Assembly: GCA_963720805.1 (NCBI GenBank)
Contig: CAVRGT010000006.1
Coordinates: 1-64,000 of the forward strand
Length of the DNA stretch: 64,000 bases
Direction of reading: 5' to 3'
Source of the DNA: VRUE01 sp963720805
GTDB taxonomy: Bacteria; Actinomycetota; Thermoleophilia; Solirubrobacterales; 70-9
Part shown: in pieces, positions 44,983 to 55,200 of the stretch
Layout: each line of letters starts with the position of its first letter
How positions within the stretch are numbered: position 1 is the stretch's first letter
The notes under the pieces: generated by a model
The model's database searches: none
What the model was told of the DNA's origin: nothing
What the model saw: the letters and a program-made list of their open reading frames with translations, nothing else
Translations under genes and position numbers: made by a program

Positions 44983-46461
44983 TCAAAGGCCGAACTCCGA
45001 ACCGGAGCTGCTCGTACCCTTTGAGCCTCCGCCGGAACCCGAGCCGCCGCCCTTCGCCTCCGCGGCGCCGGAGACCGGAGAGCCCTGCGAGGTGCCCGAA
45101 GAGGGCGAGGAGGTGCTGCTCGGCGGGACGGGCTGGCTCGACTCGGGCCCGAACTCGGTGCCGACCTGCCGCCCTGAGGCGTTGGTAGTAGAGGAGGACT
45201 TTTTGCGCGAGGCCGAGGTGGTTTCGTGCTTCGCCGTGGCGGCTCGCTTCGCGGGGGCTTCCGAGTTCGCCCCTGCCGAGCTGGGCCTCTTCTGCACAGG
45301 TGCCGCGTATTCCCTCGCGCCGGCCTGCGGGGCGGCCGGCGCGTCAACCTGCTTCGCTGCGGGAGTCGTCGTGTGGCGGTGGACCGAGGAGCCGACGCCA
45401 CCGATGCCCGGCACGACCCCGGCCGCCACGCAGGCTCCGGCGGCGATGCCCGCGGTGCAGGCCGAGACGATGCGCCACGAAGAGGCGCCGAGAGCCTGAG
45501 AGGCACCCGCGTCGGCGCTGGGACCGGACACAGCGCCGACGAGCCTGAGCAGCGCCTCGCGCCCTCGTTCGCGGACGGCGCGGCTCGCCTCGCCGAGCGC
45601 CTGGGCGCCCTGAGAGGCGAGCTCAAGCAGGTGGGCGGGAACGGCTCTGACTCCCCCGCCCCCGAGTGAGGAGACGAGCAAGGCTCCGCTTGCCACGTCG
45701 ATGAGGTAGTCGCGCATCCGGGCATGGGCCTGCCGGCAGGCCCGGCAGTGGGTCAAGTGGGCCTCGACCGCCGTGCGCTCGCTCGCCGGGCCCTCTCCGG
45801 CGGCGTAGCGGCGAAGCAGATCGTCCTCCATCTCTACGCAGCGCTCCCCCGCCTCGATCCGCCCGTAGGCCTCGAGCACGCGCGCGTTGGCGCGCTGGAT
45901 GACCTTGCGGTAGGTGCGCAGGCTGAGCCCGGGCGTCTGCGCGACGATCTCTCCGGGCTCCATGCCCTGAAGGTGGCGGCGGGTGAAGAGGAGCCGGTCG
46001 CGCTCGGGCAGCATCGCCAGCGCCTCGCGGCCGATCGCCACCGCCTCGCGCTCCTCGGCAAGCTCGGAGGGCGGCTCTGCGGGGCTCTCGGGCCGAAGGC
46101 GCGGCGGCCCCGCTGCGGACTCGGCCCGCTGGGCAAGCCGGCGGCGCTCGTCGACCAAGCGGCGCCAGCAGGCACGTTTGACGAAGCGCACCATCTGAGG
46201 CGCGGAGAACTCCCGCTCGATCGGATCGACGGCCTCCATCACCTTCGCGTAGGCGGCGGCGAAGAGCTCCTCGGCCTCATGCTCGTCACAACCGCGGCGG
46301 CGCAGTTCGGCCAGCGAACCCTTGCGCGCCGGGTCATAGACCCGCGCGTAGAACTGGGCCTCGGCGAGGCTCAGCCGCCGCTCTCCGGGCGGAGCGGGAC
46401 GGCGGCGAGCTTGCCCCCCGGCGGAGCCCGGTCCCCGCCCCCTGCCGCCCCGCCGTCCCAT
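44983..46461 (-). CDS. ECF-type sigma factor fused to zinc-finger anti-sigma segment, membrane helix and Ser/Gly-rich tail
   Basis: 492 aa. Sigma region 2 lies at about 35-112 (EAEELFAAAYAKVMEAV, FVKRACWRRLVDERRR) and region 4 at about 140-202 (LPERDRLLFTRRHLQGM, LSLRTYRKVIQRA). It continues into a zf-HC2 anti-sigma motif, H235-x3-C239-x2-C242, then a weak membrane segment at about 330-352, and a long Ala/Ser/Lys/Gly-rich outer tail with EFGPE and a terminal SEFGL. One chain thus holds sigma, inhibitor and extracytoplasmic sensor parts, known in some actinobacterial ECF groups. It lies 6 bases after the secreted-protein gene, same operon. Confidence 0.82.
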   Translation of the reverse strand: MGRRGGRGRGPGSAGGQARRRPAPPGERRLSLAEAQFYARVYDPARKGSLAELRRRGCDEHEAEELFAAAYAKVMEAVDPIEREFSAPQMVRFVKRACWRRLVDERRRLAQRAESAAGPPRLRPESPAEPPSELAEEREAVAIGREALAMLPERDRLLFTRRHLQGMEPGEIVAQTPGLSLRTYRKVIQRANARVLEAYGRIEAGERCVEMEDDLLRRYAAGEGPASERTAVEAHLTHCRACRQAHARMRDYLIDVASGALLVSSLGGGGVRAVPAHLLELASQGAQALGEASRAVRERGREALLRLVGAVSGPSADAGASQALGASSWRIVSACTAGIAAGACVAAGVVPGIGGVGSSVHRHTTTPAAKQVDAPAAPQAGAREYAAPVQKRPSSAGANSEAPAKRAATAKHETTSASRKKSSSTTNASGRQVGTEFGPESSQPVPPSSTSSPSSGTSQGSPVSGAAEAKGGGSGSGGGSKGTSSSGSEFGL

Positions 46462-46467
46462 CGCCGC

Positions 46468-48801
46468 CTATCGCCGCCGGTGGCTGCCGTCGGTCGGTTG
46501 GCCCCCCGGACGGACGACCAGCGTCAGCGGGTCGGAGTTGCCCTGCAGGTAGGGATAGCCGGCCTGCGAGCGGACCTGGGCGCGCATCACGTAGCGGGTC
46601 GGGTGGCTGGTGCGGGTGAAGCGGTAGCCGACCGTGACCTTGCCGCCGGCGCGGGTCCGGTAGCGGCGGAAGGCGAGCCAGCCCTTGCCTCGCCTGACCT
46701 GCAAGACGACCACGACGTTGTCGTTGTCGGGGCCGGGGATATGGCCGACGAAGCGGGCGAAGCCCCGGTTGCGCACGACCTTTCGCCGCACCTTGAACTC
46801 CGGGTGGACGACCGTCTGCAACAGCGCGTGGGCACCCAGTTCGCGGTGCTCAGGGCGGTAGAGGGTGCTCACTTCGCGCGAGGGCCCTGGCGGGATCGCG
46901 AAGCTGTAGCCGCCCATCGGGCGGCTCATCGCGATGCCGAGGAACTCGCGCCGGCCTTCGGTGATGACACGGGCAAAGACGCAGACCGGAGCGCCCGCGA
47001 TGCCGTCGCCGGAGTTGGCGAGGCGACCGGTGAGGATCGACCCTTCGCCCTGGCTGAGGACCGCTTCGGGGCCCTGGTCGGTGCCCACCCCGGCGCTCAG
47101 CGAGGTGGCCCCGCCGGCATCGGAGCGAACGCAGCGGTAGGAGAGCGGCGCCGTGGCCGGGGCGCCGACGTTGCCCTCTTCGTCTTCGAGCCACAGGCGC
47201 AAGGTGTAGGAGCCGGGCTGGTCGGGGGTGGCCAGGTCTTCGATCGCCGCGACGCCATCTCCCTTGGCGGCCTGGGTCGGGACCACGACCCTGCCCGCGC
47301 CGTCGAGCACTTGGTAGTGGGCGGCGTCGATCGGCGAGCCCGCGTCGGCGAGGTTCTGCCAGCGTAGGTCGAAGCCCTCGGCCGAGCGCGACGTTTCCGG
47401 CGCGCTCACCTGCAGGCCCTGCGGCGCGGCGGGAGGCGTTGTGTCGCGGGGGACCGGCACGGTCGCCGCCGGGCCGACGAGGCCGACCGAGTCTTCGAGC
47501 CAGACGCGCAGGCGATAGTCGCCTGGCTTGGCCGGGCCTTCGATCGTGGGGATCGAGGTCGGGTTGGGGCCGGAGACGGTGTGCTCGGGGACGACGACTT
47601 CGCCGGCGGCGTCGACGACGTTGTAGTGGAGCTTGGCGATCGGGCTGCCGGAGTTGGGCGGCAGCGCGAAGGTCGCGCCGATGTGATCGAGGTAGCGGTT
47701 GGGGTTGGCGCTGGTGACCGTGAGGCCTATGGGCGCTCCCGGCGGGGTGTTGTCGACGTGGATGGTGCGCTGGTCACACGTTTCCGAGCCGGTGCCGTTG
47801 AGGCCGCGGTACTGGCCGTAGTTTTGACTGCAGACGGAGAGGCTGTGGGCGCCGTCGGGAAGCGAGGCAGTGTTGAGGTCATAGCCGTGGGGCCAGGGAC
47901 CGCCCGTCGGACAGGGCTGGTAGGTGCGGGCGAACTCGCCGTTGGCCTGCGAGTAGGTGGCGTTGCATTGCCCCATCGCCTGGTAGTCGAGAACATGGCG
48001 CTCGGTGCCGTCGACACGAAGGCGCTCGAAGCGCAGACCGGAACCGTTGTCGGAGACGTTCCAAACGATGCCCTGGATTCCGCGAACCCAGGCGCCTCCA
48101 ATCAGTTGCGGGTTGTAGGAGGTGAAGGCGATCTTGGAGTTTTCGTCGTCGTTGAGGATGACGACGAAGCCGTTGGCGTCGGTGGCGTTGAAGTTGGCTC
48201 GGTCGCAGCCGGCGGGACGGACGCAGATCAGCTCGAAGTAGAAGTGGTGGAAGTCGAGGAATGTGGTGAAGGGCCACAGGTGCGGGCCGAAGGTGTTGGA
48301 GGAGGGGCGATCGGTGCCGGAGTTGGTGAGGCCCGCGCCCTGGTTGACGAAGATGGTGCCGTTACTCGCGAAGTCGAGCCCCCAAAAGCGCGAGCGCCAG
48401 CCGTCGTTGAAGGCGTTGGGCTGGCGGGTGTAGCCACCTGCGGCCTTGAAGTGGACGTACCAAGGCGTGGCGAAGACGAAACGGGCGTAGGAGCCGTTGC
48501 CGGCGTTGCCGTTCGGTTCGTGCTCGGCGATGCGTAGGAAGGCAGAATCGCCGGGCGGGTCGCCTCCCTGCCCACCGCAGTGGTTGGTGAAGTCAAAGAT
48601 GCCGTAGGGGTGCTGGGCGTTGACCGTGTTTGTCTCGGTCGAGAAACCCGGCGTGCCGGAGTCCGCCGCGCACATCACCATCTTGAATTGCCCGGCATGG
48701 GCCGTCGCCGCGCACACGACGGCGACCACCGCGCAGGCCAACATCAGGCATAGGGCTATCGCGACCGGCTGATTGGCCGGTCTTCCCAATCGAGAAGACA
48801 T
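46468..48801 (-). CDS. Large secreted protein with Ig-like repeats
   Basis: 777 aa. A signal peptide (AIALCLMLACAVVAVVCAATAHA) is followed by a Cys-containing lectin-like or surface domain (about 38-345: MVMCAADSGTPGFS, FWGLDFASNGTIFV, LICVRPAGCDRANF). Two or three Ig/fibronectin-like repeats (DNTPPGAPIGLTVTSANP, then DTTPPAAPQGLQVSAPETS) follow, and a C-terminal beta domain with VRRGKGWLAFRRYRTRAGGK. It is a cell-surface or released protein of the kind abundant in Solirubrobacterales. It is the first gene of an operon with the sigma fusion. GGGAGAG precedes the ATG. Confidence 0.8.
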   Translation of the reverse strand: MSSRLGRPANQPVAIALCLMLACAVVAVVCAATAHAGQFKMVMCAADSGTPGFSTETNTVNAQHPYGIFDFTNHCGGQGGDPPGDSAFLRIAEHEPNGNAGNGSYARFVFATPWYVHFKAAGGYTRQPNAFNDGWRSRFWGLDFASNGTIFVNQGAGLTNSGTDRPSSNTFGPHLWPFTTFLDFHHFYFELICVRPAGCDRANFNATDANGFVVILNDDENSKIAFTSYNPQLIGGAWVRGIQGIVWNVSDNGSGLRFERLRVDGTERHVLDYQAMGQCNATYSQANGEFARTYQPCPTGGPWPHGYDLNTASLPDGAHSLSVCSQNYGQYRGLNGTGSETCDQRTIHVDNTPPGAPIGLTVTSANPNRYLDHIGATFALPPNSGSPIAKLHYNVVDAAGEVVVPEHTVSGPNPTSIPTIEGPAKPGDYRLRVWLEDSVGLVGPAATVPVPRDTTPPAAPQGLQVSAPETSRSAEGFDLRWQNLADAGSPIDAAHYQVLDGAGRVVVPTQAAKGDGVAAIEDLATPDQPGSYTLRLWLEDEEGNVGAPATAPLSYRCVRSDAGGATSLSAGVGTDQGPEAVLSQGEGSILTGRLANSGDGIAGAPVCVFARVITEGRREFLGIAMSRPMGGYSFAIPPGPSREVSTLYRPEHRELGAHALLQTVVHPEFKVRRKVVRNRGFARFVGHIPGPDNDNVVVVLQVRRGKGWLAFRRYRTRAGGKVTVGYRFTRTSHPTRYVMRAQVRSQAGYPYLQGNSDPLTLVVRPGGQPTDGSHRRR

Positions 48802-48868
48802 TTCTCTCTCCCTTGTTCTGCCGGCCCCTCTGGACCGGCGTTCTGGGCCCCTGCTAAACGGGTCCCCT

Positions 48869-48908
48869 CACCCCCTACACGGATGAGCGGCACCTCGCGC
48901 CACCCCCC
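48869..48908 (-). promoter_or_regulatory. Promoter-like element, copy 2
   Basis: Minus strand: GGGGTGGCGCGAGG, spacer, CTCATCCGTGTA, GGGGTGAG, 68 bases before the ATG of the secreted protein gene. It matches copy 1 at 44871-44908 almost base for base in both boxes, while the sequence outside differs. The two elements head the operon containing the sigma gene and the adjacent membrane gene. Confidence 0.6.
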
Positions 48909-49289
48909 GGGAGGAAATTTGTGGGGAACTAGCCCATATGCAGAGAAAGAAACACGGAAGACTTTCGATTGGTTCGGGAGAGTCGCTCGATCATTCGTCG
49001 AGATCCACATGGCTCGCTAAAGCTCCGAGTTCCTGCACTCCGCCCGAGCCCGCCGGAGGTTCCCGGCGCATTGGGATCGAATGTCGACTTAGCCTCAATC
49101 CACCGATTCACCCTCACAGACAGGAGAATCGCCGTCGGCGACCGTGTGAACGGTGAAGACCCGCTGGCTCGAAGGCGTATCGGGCGACGGCGAGCCGCGG
49201 TATGGCCTTCCGCGAGTGGCCGGCGACTGAGAACAAGCAGGCCGAGATGACCGGGAGGCCGGTCAGGGATGAATGCGGTGAGGGAAGGG
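48909..49289. other. Gene-free stretch
   Basis: No supported gene. It contains some AT-rich sequence near 48920-48980 that may be the upstream part of the promoter at 48869, and then the flank of the transposase remnant. No terminal inverted repeat could be identified. Confidence 0.4.
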
Positions 49290-50497
49290 TCAGGCCGCGG
49301 CCGGCACGGCCGGCAATGCCCTGATCCTGGCAAGGGCCTCGACGAACGCATCCCGCCAGGGCCAGCGAGCGGGCAGGTGCAAGGTGGTGCGCCGGGCGGT
49401 GCGGGTGAGCCGGCCAGGCAGGGCGATCAGCCGGCGGCGGATCGTTCGTGCCGCCCTCCAGGTCTCGTTTTCGAGGCCCAGCTGCCCGACCCAGCGCGCC
49501 ATGTTGTGGGCGAGGCAGGCGATCACCGTCCAGGCGGAGTTGGCGGCAAAAGCTCCCTGAGGGGAAGTGGGCAAGCGCGGAGTCCTTGAGGTCGCGGATC
49601 GCCAGCTCGACCTCGGCATGGCGGCGGTGCTCGGCATCGACGGTGTGCATGTCCTCGGTCCTGTTGGTGAGAAAGGCGAAGTGGCACCAGTAGGCAAAGA
49701 GCTCCTCCTGGCCCTCCTGGGCGTGCAGGTGGACGCGGCGGACAATCAACCTGCGCTCGCTGCAGGTGGTCTCTGCCAGCTCGCAGACGCCCGTCTCGGG
49801 GTAGTCGGCGACGGGCTGCCAGGCCGACTCGGGGATCTCGGCGATCCGCTCTGCGACGCGCTTGTTCTGGGGAACCGAGATCGAGTAGAGGCAGGCCTTG
49901 GCCTGCAGGTAGGCGATCACCTTGTGTGAGTAGAAGGCCGAGTCGGCGCGGATCAGGATCTCCCCGGTTGCCCCGGCTCTGCGCACCCGTGCGAGGAGCT
50001 CTTCGCAGAAGCGCAGGGCTCCGCGCCCGGAGTTGGCCGCTCCCTTGCGCGCTCGGGCGTGCAGGACCTCGCCGGTACCCGCCCGGGTGGCGAGCAGCGG
50101 GTGGTAGCCGCGCAACCCGGTGTAGCCGCGGGAGGCGCCCTGCTTGAGGGCGCCTTTGGCCTCGCCGAGGAAGGAGTGGGAAGGTGCCGAGGGTGGAGGG
50201 CGCCATCGCCTTGTGGCCGAGCAGGGCTTCCGTGGCGCCACTGCGCAGCACGTCGGTGTCCTCGATCGAGTCGGCACCGGCCACGATCGCGTGGATCAGG
50301 GTCAGCACCTTGCGCCCTGGCTCGGAGGCCCCCGCCCGCTCCCCCAGGCGGACCGTCTTGTCGACCAGGTGCTCGATGCCCAGTCGCCTGCCCAGGGTGG
50401 CGATCAAGACCAGGCCGGCATTGGCGATAAGCCGCTCATCGTCGAACTCGATGCCCACCGACTCGGGCCGCACGGACTCCGGAGAAACCTTCACCAT
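49290..50497 (-). mobile_element. IS1380-type transposase gene, disabled
   Basis: The N-terminal part from 50497 reads ANAGLVLIATLGRRLGIEHL and VLTLIHAIVAGADSIEDTDV up to MAPSTLGTF. The middle, in a second frame, reads GYTGLRGYHPLLATRAGTGEVLH and ILIRADSAFYSHKVIAYL. The end, in a third frame, reads SAWTVIACLAHNMARWVGQL. This is the IS1380 (DDE) order. Between STLGTF and SFLGEAKG about 50 residues are missing, including the segment that holds the first catalytic Asp, so the copy is dead even if the two frameshifts (about 50.2 and 49.55 kb) were corrected. Element ends were not located. Confidence 0.75.
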
Positions 50498-50577
50498 GTG
50501 GGTGACCTCCTGTTGCCAGGCCGCGGCTGCCCTAAACAGCCGCTATTTGCCTGCTCAGGAGGTCCTTTTCATGACCG

Positions 50578-50796
50578 GAGTGGACGGATCGACCGATCGG
50601 AGGTGTGCTGAATCGCCGCTGAGCGGTGAAGCGCCTGGCCGTCCGGGTGAGCCGCCCCGGCAGCGCGACGAGCCAGCCTCGGATGTCCTCGCGGCACGCC
50701 AGGTGGAGTCCTCCAGGCCCAGTTGCCCCACTCAGCGCCCGCCGCGATCGCATGGATCAGGGTGAGCACCTTGCGCCCGAGATTGGCGATCCGCTG
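50578..50796 (-). mobile_element. Second IS1380 remnant, internally deleted
   Basis: Segments match the 3' part of the neighbouring transposase gene (CGGGTGAGCCG region, 49404 and 50644) and then, after a deletion, its 5' part (ATGGATCAGGGTGAGCACCTTGCG, like 50291-50310 in shortened form), encoding GRKVLTLIHAIAAGA. No coding capacity is left. Confidence 0.55.
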
Positions 50797-51169
50797 CCCG
50801 CCGTCCTGCACGGAGTGCCGCCTCGACCCTGGGTCAGGCCGCACCGCTGTTTGAGCGCTTCCAACTCGGCGGCTGCAAATCCCCAAATCGGAGTTCATCG
50901 ACCAGGCCCACTTCCGCACGATCTGCACCCGCGTGCAGTTCGCCGCCAACCAGTGCCCGGCAGGCTCGATGCCCGACGTGGTGGCGGCGCTGCGCGGCCC
51001 GCCCTACCAGCCGGTCGAGGTCGACCTCGACGGCCGCGTGGACTCCGTCCACGGCGGCATCCGCACCATCTTTGAGAGCGTCCCCGACCTGCCGGTGACC
51101 AAGGCGATAATCACCCTGCAGGGCGGTAAGAAGGGCAAGAAGGGCAAGGGCGGGAGGCGGCGCCAGTAG
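50797..51169 (+). pseudogene. Multiply deleted copy of the 3' end of the downstream secreted-protein gene
   Basis: Collinear with 58222-59030 at near identity but missing several internal blocks (about 58260-58351, 58412-58543, 58630-58717 and 58881-58990). The last stretch encodes MPDVVAALRGPPYQPVEVDL and IRTIFESVPDLPVTKAIITL exactly as in the full gene, and a Lys/Gly/Arg tail with a stop at 51169. It has no promoter or signal peptide. It begins where the IS1380 remnant ends. Confidence 0.7.
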
Positions 51170-51252
51170 CGCCCGCCTCCTTGTGTGAGCCTGCAAAGAC
51201 CCCTATGATTCCCAAATCAACCCGCATTGTTTTCTAAATTTCTCGACCATGT

Positions 51253-51294
51253 TTGGCTTGAATCAGCCAAGTCCCGGAGAGATAGAAAACCGGG
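51253..51294 (+). promoter_or_regulatory. Two hairpins in the leader of the TTA-rich gene
   Basis: TTGGCT-TGAATC-AGCCAA (51253-51270) is followed by CCCGG-12-CCGGG (51273-51294), inside an unusually AT-rich region (51190-51410) before the start codon. They may be leader RNA structures or operator sites for the gene at 51412. No certain -35/-10 pair was identified. Confidence 0.35.
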
Positions 51295-51411
51295 CGCAGT
51301 TCTTACTTGATTTTTCTCAATTATGTGAGACGGTTTCAATGGGCGGAGGCAAGGGCTTCCGCACTCCATCAGCAAGATCGAAACCGTAACCAACAGATGA
51401 GAGGAACCAAA

Positions 51412-52164
51412 ATGATTCGCACAAGATTCGGACTGCTGGGGCTCTGCGCCGTGTTGTTCGGCGTAATGGCCTTCGGCGCGACAGCGGCGCATGCCGAAAA
51501 AGGCGCACAGTGGTTATTCGCCGAAAAAGGAGCGGGGACGAAATTAGTCGCCTTCTTAGAAGCGAAAGTTGGACTTGAAGCAGAGGAAAATGTGGTGTTG
51601 GTACTACACACCGAAATCCTCAAACTCAAAGTCTTATTCTTATGCACAGCGGTTAAAGCGGTGAACGCGGTACTCAAAGCAAACGGGAGCATCGGCGAAG
51701 GTGCCAAACTCTTATTCAGCGGGTGTACCACGGACCTCGGAGGTGAACCGGCGCCGGAATGTACGCCGAAAGATAAAGAAGATGGCGAAGCAGGTACGAT
51801 TGTCACCAAACCGGGCCACGGCTTAATCGAATTACACGAATTAGCCGGTGGCGTTAAAGACGATATTGTTCGTATTTTACCGGACAATGTCGGCGGAAAA
51901 CCGAGCGAAGTCTTTGCGACTCTCGAATTGGGTCCTGAATGTTCGATTGGAACAAAAGTCAACGTGATCGGGAAAGCGACCCTCAAAGACTGTGAAGGTC
52001 TCTTCTTAGAACACCTGGTCAAACACTTAGTCGAAACAGGTCCGTTAACCGAACTGTGGACGATCAGCAAAACGGCTGAACACGTCGCGACTATCTTAGG
52101 CAGCGTGTGGGCGTTCCTCGAAGGGGAACACGAAAAACTGAAATGGAGTGGTGATCCAGCATAA
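51412..52164 (+). CDS. Secreted protein with TTA-rich, A-ending codon use, 250 aa
   Basis: Signal peptide FGLLGLCAVLFGVMAFGATAAHA. The mature protein has a few Cys residues (LFLCTAVKAVN, SGCTTDLGG, GPECSIG, KDCEG) and beta-strand character; secreted proteins of this general type are frequent in Solirubrobacterales. ATG 51412 has AGAGGA 8 bases upstream; the frame extends further but without that support. The codon use is striking: 14 TTA leucine codons, all lysines AAA and nearly all glutamates GAA, very unlike the G/C-ending neighbours. A strong hairpin follows the stop. The function is unknown. Confidence 0.75.
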   Translation: MIRTRFGLLGLCAVLFGVMAFGATAAHAEKGAQWLFAEKGAGTKLVAFLEAKVGLEAEENVVLVLHTEILKLKVLFLCTAVKAVNAVLKANGSIGEGAKLLFSGCTTDLGGEPAPECTPKDKEDGEAGTIVTKPGHGLIELHELAGGVKDDIVRILPDNVGGKPSEVFATLELGPECSIGTKVNVIGKATLKDCEGLFLEHLVKHLVETGPLTELWTISKTAEHVATILGSVWAFLEGEHEKLKWSGDPA

Positions 52165-52208
52165 GCGAGAGCATCAGTTTGATCCAAGCAGCATGAGTTG
52201 AAGAAGTA

Positions 52209-52244
52209 CTTGCCCGGGCCGTGTCATTTCACGGCCCGGGCAAG
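52209..52244 (+). terminator. 15-bp GC-rich hairpin between the secreted-protein genes
   Basis: CTTGCCCGGGCCGTG-TCATTT-CACGGCCCGGGCAAG, a perfect stem, 44 bases after the stop of the 250-aa gene and 50 before the start of the next. No U-tract follows, but such hairpins commonly end transcripts in high-GC actinobacteria. Confidence 0.55.
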
Positions 52245-52293
52245 ATCGAAACAGGGACAGGGAGAAAGGCAGGGGCGAATCATGGAGGTGGGA

Positions 52294-55200
52294 ATGCGGG
52301 GGAGAGGGAGAAGGGGGAATCGGATTGCGATCTGCACGGCGGCGGCGCTTGTCGTCTCCGGGCTGTTCGCTCAGGGCGCGGTTGCGGTTGCGCCGCAGCT
52401 CAGCCAGGTCGGCGCCTCGGCGGTCACGGACACGGCGGCGACCCTGAAGGCGAAAATTCGACCCGCAGGGCAAAGCCGGCACCTACCGCTTTGAAGTCGG
52501 CAGCGAAGACTGCTCGATGGAAACCTGCGCGACGGTCGCCGAAGGCTCGATTCCCTCGGGTTCGCCCGTTGTCGAGGAGGTCCCCCTGGAAGGGCTCAGC
52601 CCCGCCACCCTCTACCACTACCGCGTCCTCGCCGAAAACGGTGACGGCAAATCCGACAGCGGCGATCGAGTCCTCGCCACCCATTCGCCCACTGTCTTCT
52701 CGGGCCTGCCCGATGGGCGAGCCTACGAGCAGGCCTCCCCGGTCGACAAGAACGGCGCCGACGCGCTCGGCGACGTGCCGACGATCAAAGCCACCGCGAG
52801 CGGCGGCGGCATCACCTTCGAGTCGACCTTTGGCTTCCCCGGCGGCAAAGGCGCCCAGGAATTCCCCACCTACCTGGCATCTCGCGGCCAGGGCAGCTGG
52901 TCCACCCAGGGCCTTTTGCCCCCCTTCTCGGCCGGCGAGCGCGCCCAGGTGGTCGGCTGGTCCCCCGACTACACCGAAGTCTTCTCGGTTGCCACCCGGC
53001 TGGGAGACCCGCGAGCCTCGGCGTTGATCGTGCAATCGACCGCCGGCGGGGAACCGGTGCAGATCACCCCTTATGTGGATGGAATTGGCACCGACTACCT
53101 CTACGCCGGGCAGAGCGAGGACGGCTCGGTCGTCCTCTTCGAATCGCGCTCAAAGCTCCTTCCCGAAGCGCTCGAGGAATTCCCCAACCTCTACGCCTGG
53201 AATCGCGACACGGGCAAACTGAGCCTGGCCGGCATCTACAACGACGAAACCTCGCCGCCCAAAGGCACCCTGGCGGGGCCGTATGCGTGGACGGGTGGGT
53301 CTGACGCGCGGCACCTGGGCCTCGGCGGCGCCAACCGCGGCTTCTACCTCCGAGACGAGCGAGCGATCGCCCCCGACGGCTCGGTCTACTTCACCGAAGC
53401 CGGCACGGGCCGGCTTTACCGCCGACTCAACCCGAGCGCGCAGCAGAGCCCCTTCACCACCAACGGCAAAGGCGAAGAGGAATGCGAAGACCCGGCCAAA
53501 GCCTGCACCGTGCAGATCTCGGCCTCCCACAAGAGCGACGGCAAAGGACCGGGCGGCACCGACGCCGCAGGCCCCCAGCCGGCCGCCTTTCAGGCCGCCG
53601 CCGCCGATGGCTCGCAGGCCTTCTTCACCTCCCCCGAGAAGCTCACCAACGACGCCAACACCGGGCCCGAACAATCGCTGGCCCAGATCGAACGCGACGA
53701 CCTCGGCGGCGGGGAAGTCGAAGACAAAGAATTCATCTCCCCCCGGCACGCGGTCGGCGTCGCCGTCGACGGCTCTCACATCTACTGGGCCGACCCGGCG
53801 GCGGGGACGATCGGCCGGGCCGACATCGACGGCAAAAAACGCGAGCCCACCTTCATCGTCCCCGGCCCGGTGGAATGCGAAGTCAGTGGCCAACCGGGAG
53901 TCTTCGAAGAGGTGCCAAGCCGCCCCCGCTACGTCGCGGTTGACTCAAAACACGTCTACTGGACCAACACTGGCTGCAGCGATAAAGAATCCGGAGAAGC
54001 GATCGAAGGCACCGGGACGATCGGGCGGGCCGACATCGACGGAAGCGAAGCCGGCGTCGAAGCTGCCTTCATCGAAGGCGCCTCCAACCCGCAGGGGATC
54101 GCGGTCGACGAAACCCACATCTACTGGGCCAACGCAGGCACGCTTGCCGGGGTGAGGGCGATCGGGCGGGCGACGATCGACGGTGGGGAAGTCATTCAGA
54201 GCTTCATCAAAGTGACGGGCAACGGCCCTAAACCCTACGGCGTGGCGCTGAGCCCGACCCACCTCTACTACAGCGGCAACGTAGAGGGGGCTGACAACGC
54301 CTTCATCCGGCAGTTTTTGTTGGAAGGGAGCGAACAGGAAAGCCTCTTCGTCGGCAAAGAAGGCATCCGCGGCCTGGCGGTCGACGCGGGCCACGTCTAC
54401 TGGGCGACGCAGGGCGAAGAAGCGATTGGAAGGGCCACACTCGATCTGGAAAATCGCGAAAAACGAATTCATCGCGCTGGAAGGCAAACCCAACGGCCTC
54501 GCGGTCGACTCCGAACACCTCTACTGGGCGATAAACGGGGAAGCGCCGACCAACCCCGGCAACGACCTCTACCGCTACGGCCCGGGGAAAGGCGAGCTCA
54601 CCGACCTGACACCTCTTCCCGGCGGCAACGGGGCAGAAGTGCAGGGCGTGGTGGGGGCCTCCGCCGACGGCAAATACGTCTACTTCGTCGCCAACGGAGT
54701 GCTCGATGAGGCCGAAGAAGCGAAACCGGGGAACTGCAAGGGGACGCCGGGCTCGGCCTCGGGCAGCTGCAGCCTCTACCTCTGGCAGGAAGGATCGATC
54801 AGTCTGGTGGCGCGGCTGGATGCCGGGGGCAGCTTCGGTACAGACGCGCTCAACTGGGCCGGTACGCCGCGGGAACAGTTCGGCACCGCCAGCTACGTCG
54901 CCAAGACCGCCTTCCTCAGCGCTGACGGGAAGTCCCTGCTCTTTCGCTCCCGCGAAAAGCTGAGTGCCTATGACAACGAAAGCGTTCCCGAGTTCTACCG
55001 CTTCCGCGTCGGCGACCCGGCGGGGATCCGCTGCGTCAGCTGCAACCCGGCGGGCGAAGCGGCGGCGGGAGGCCCGAGCACGGGTCAGGTTCTCTTCCCG
55101 GCCCTGGGACCGTTGGCCGGTGGGGTGTCGGCGGTCTCCGCCCGCATCCTCTCCGCCGACGGCGATCGGGCCTTCTTCGAGACCTCCGAAGCGCTGGTCC

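Noticed and set aside
49114..49289. C-terminal extension of the transposase frame to 49114
   Set aside because: After the 49.55 kb frame change the true end in the family frame is at 49290; the longer frame is read-through in the wrong phase.
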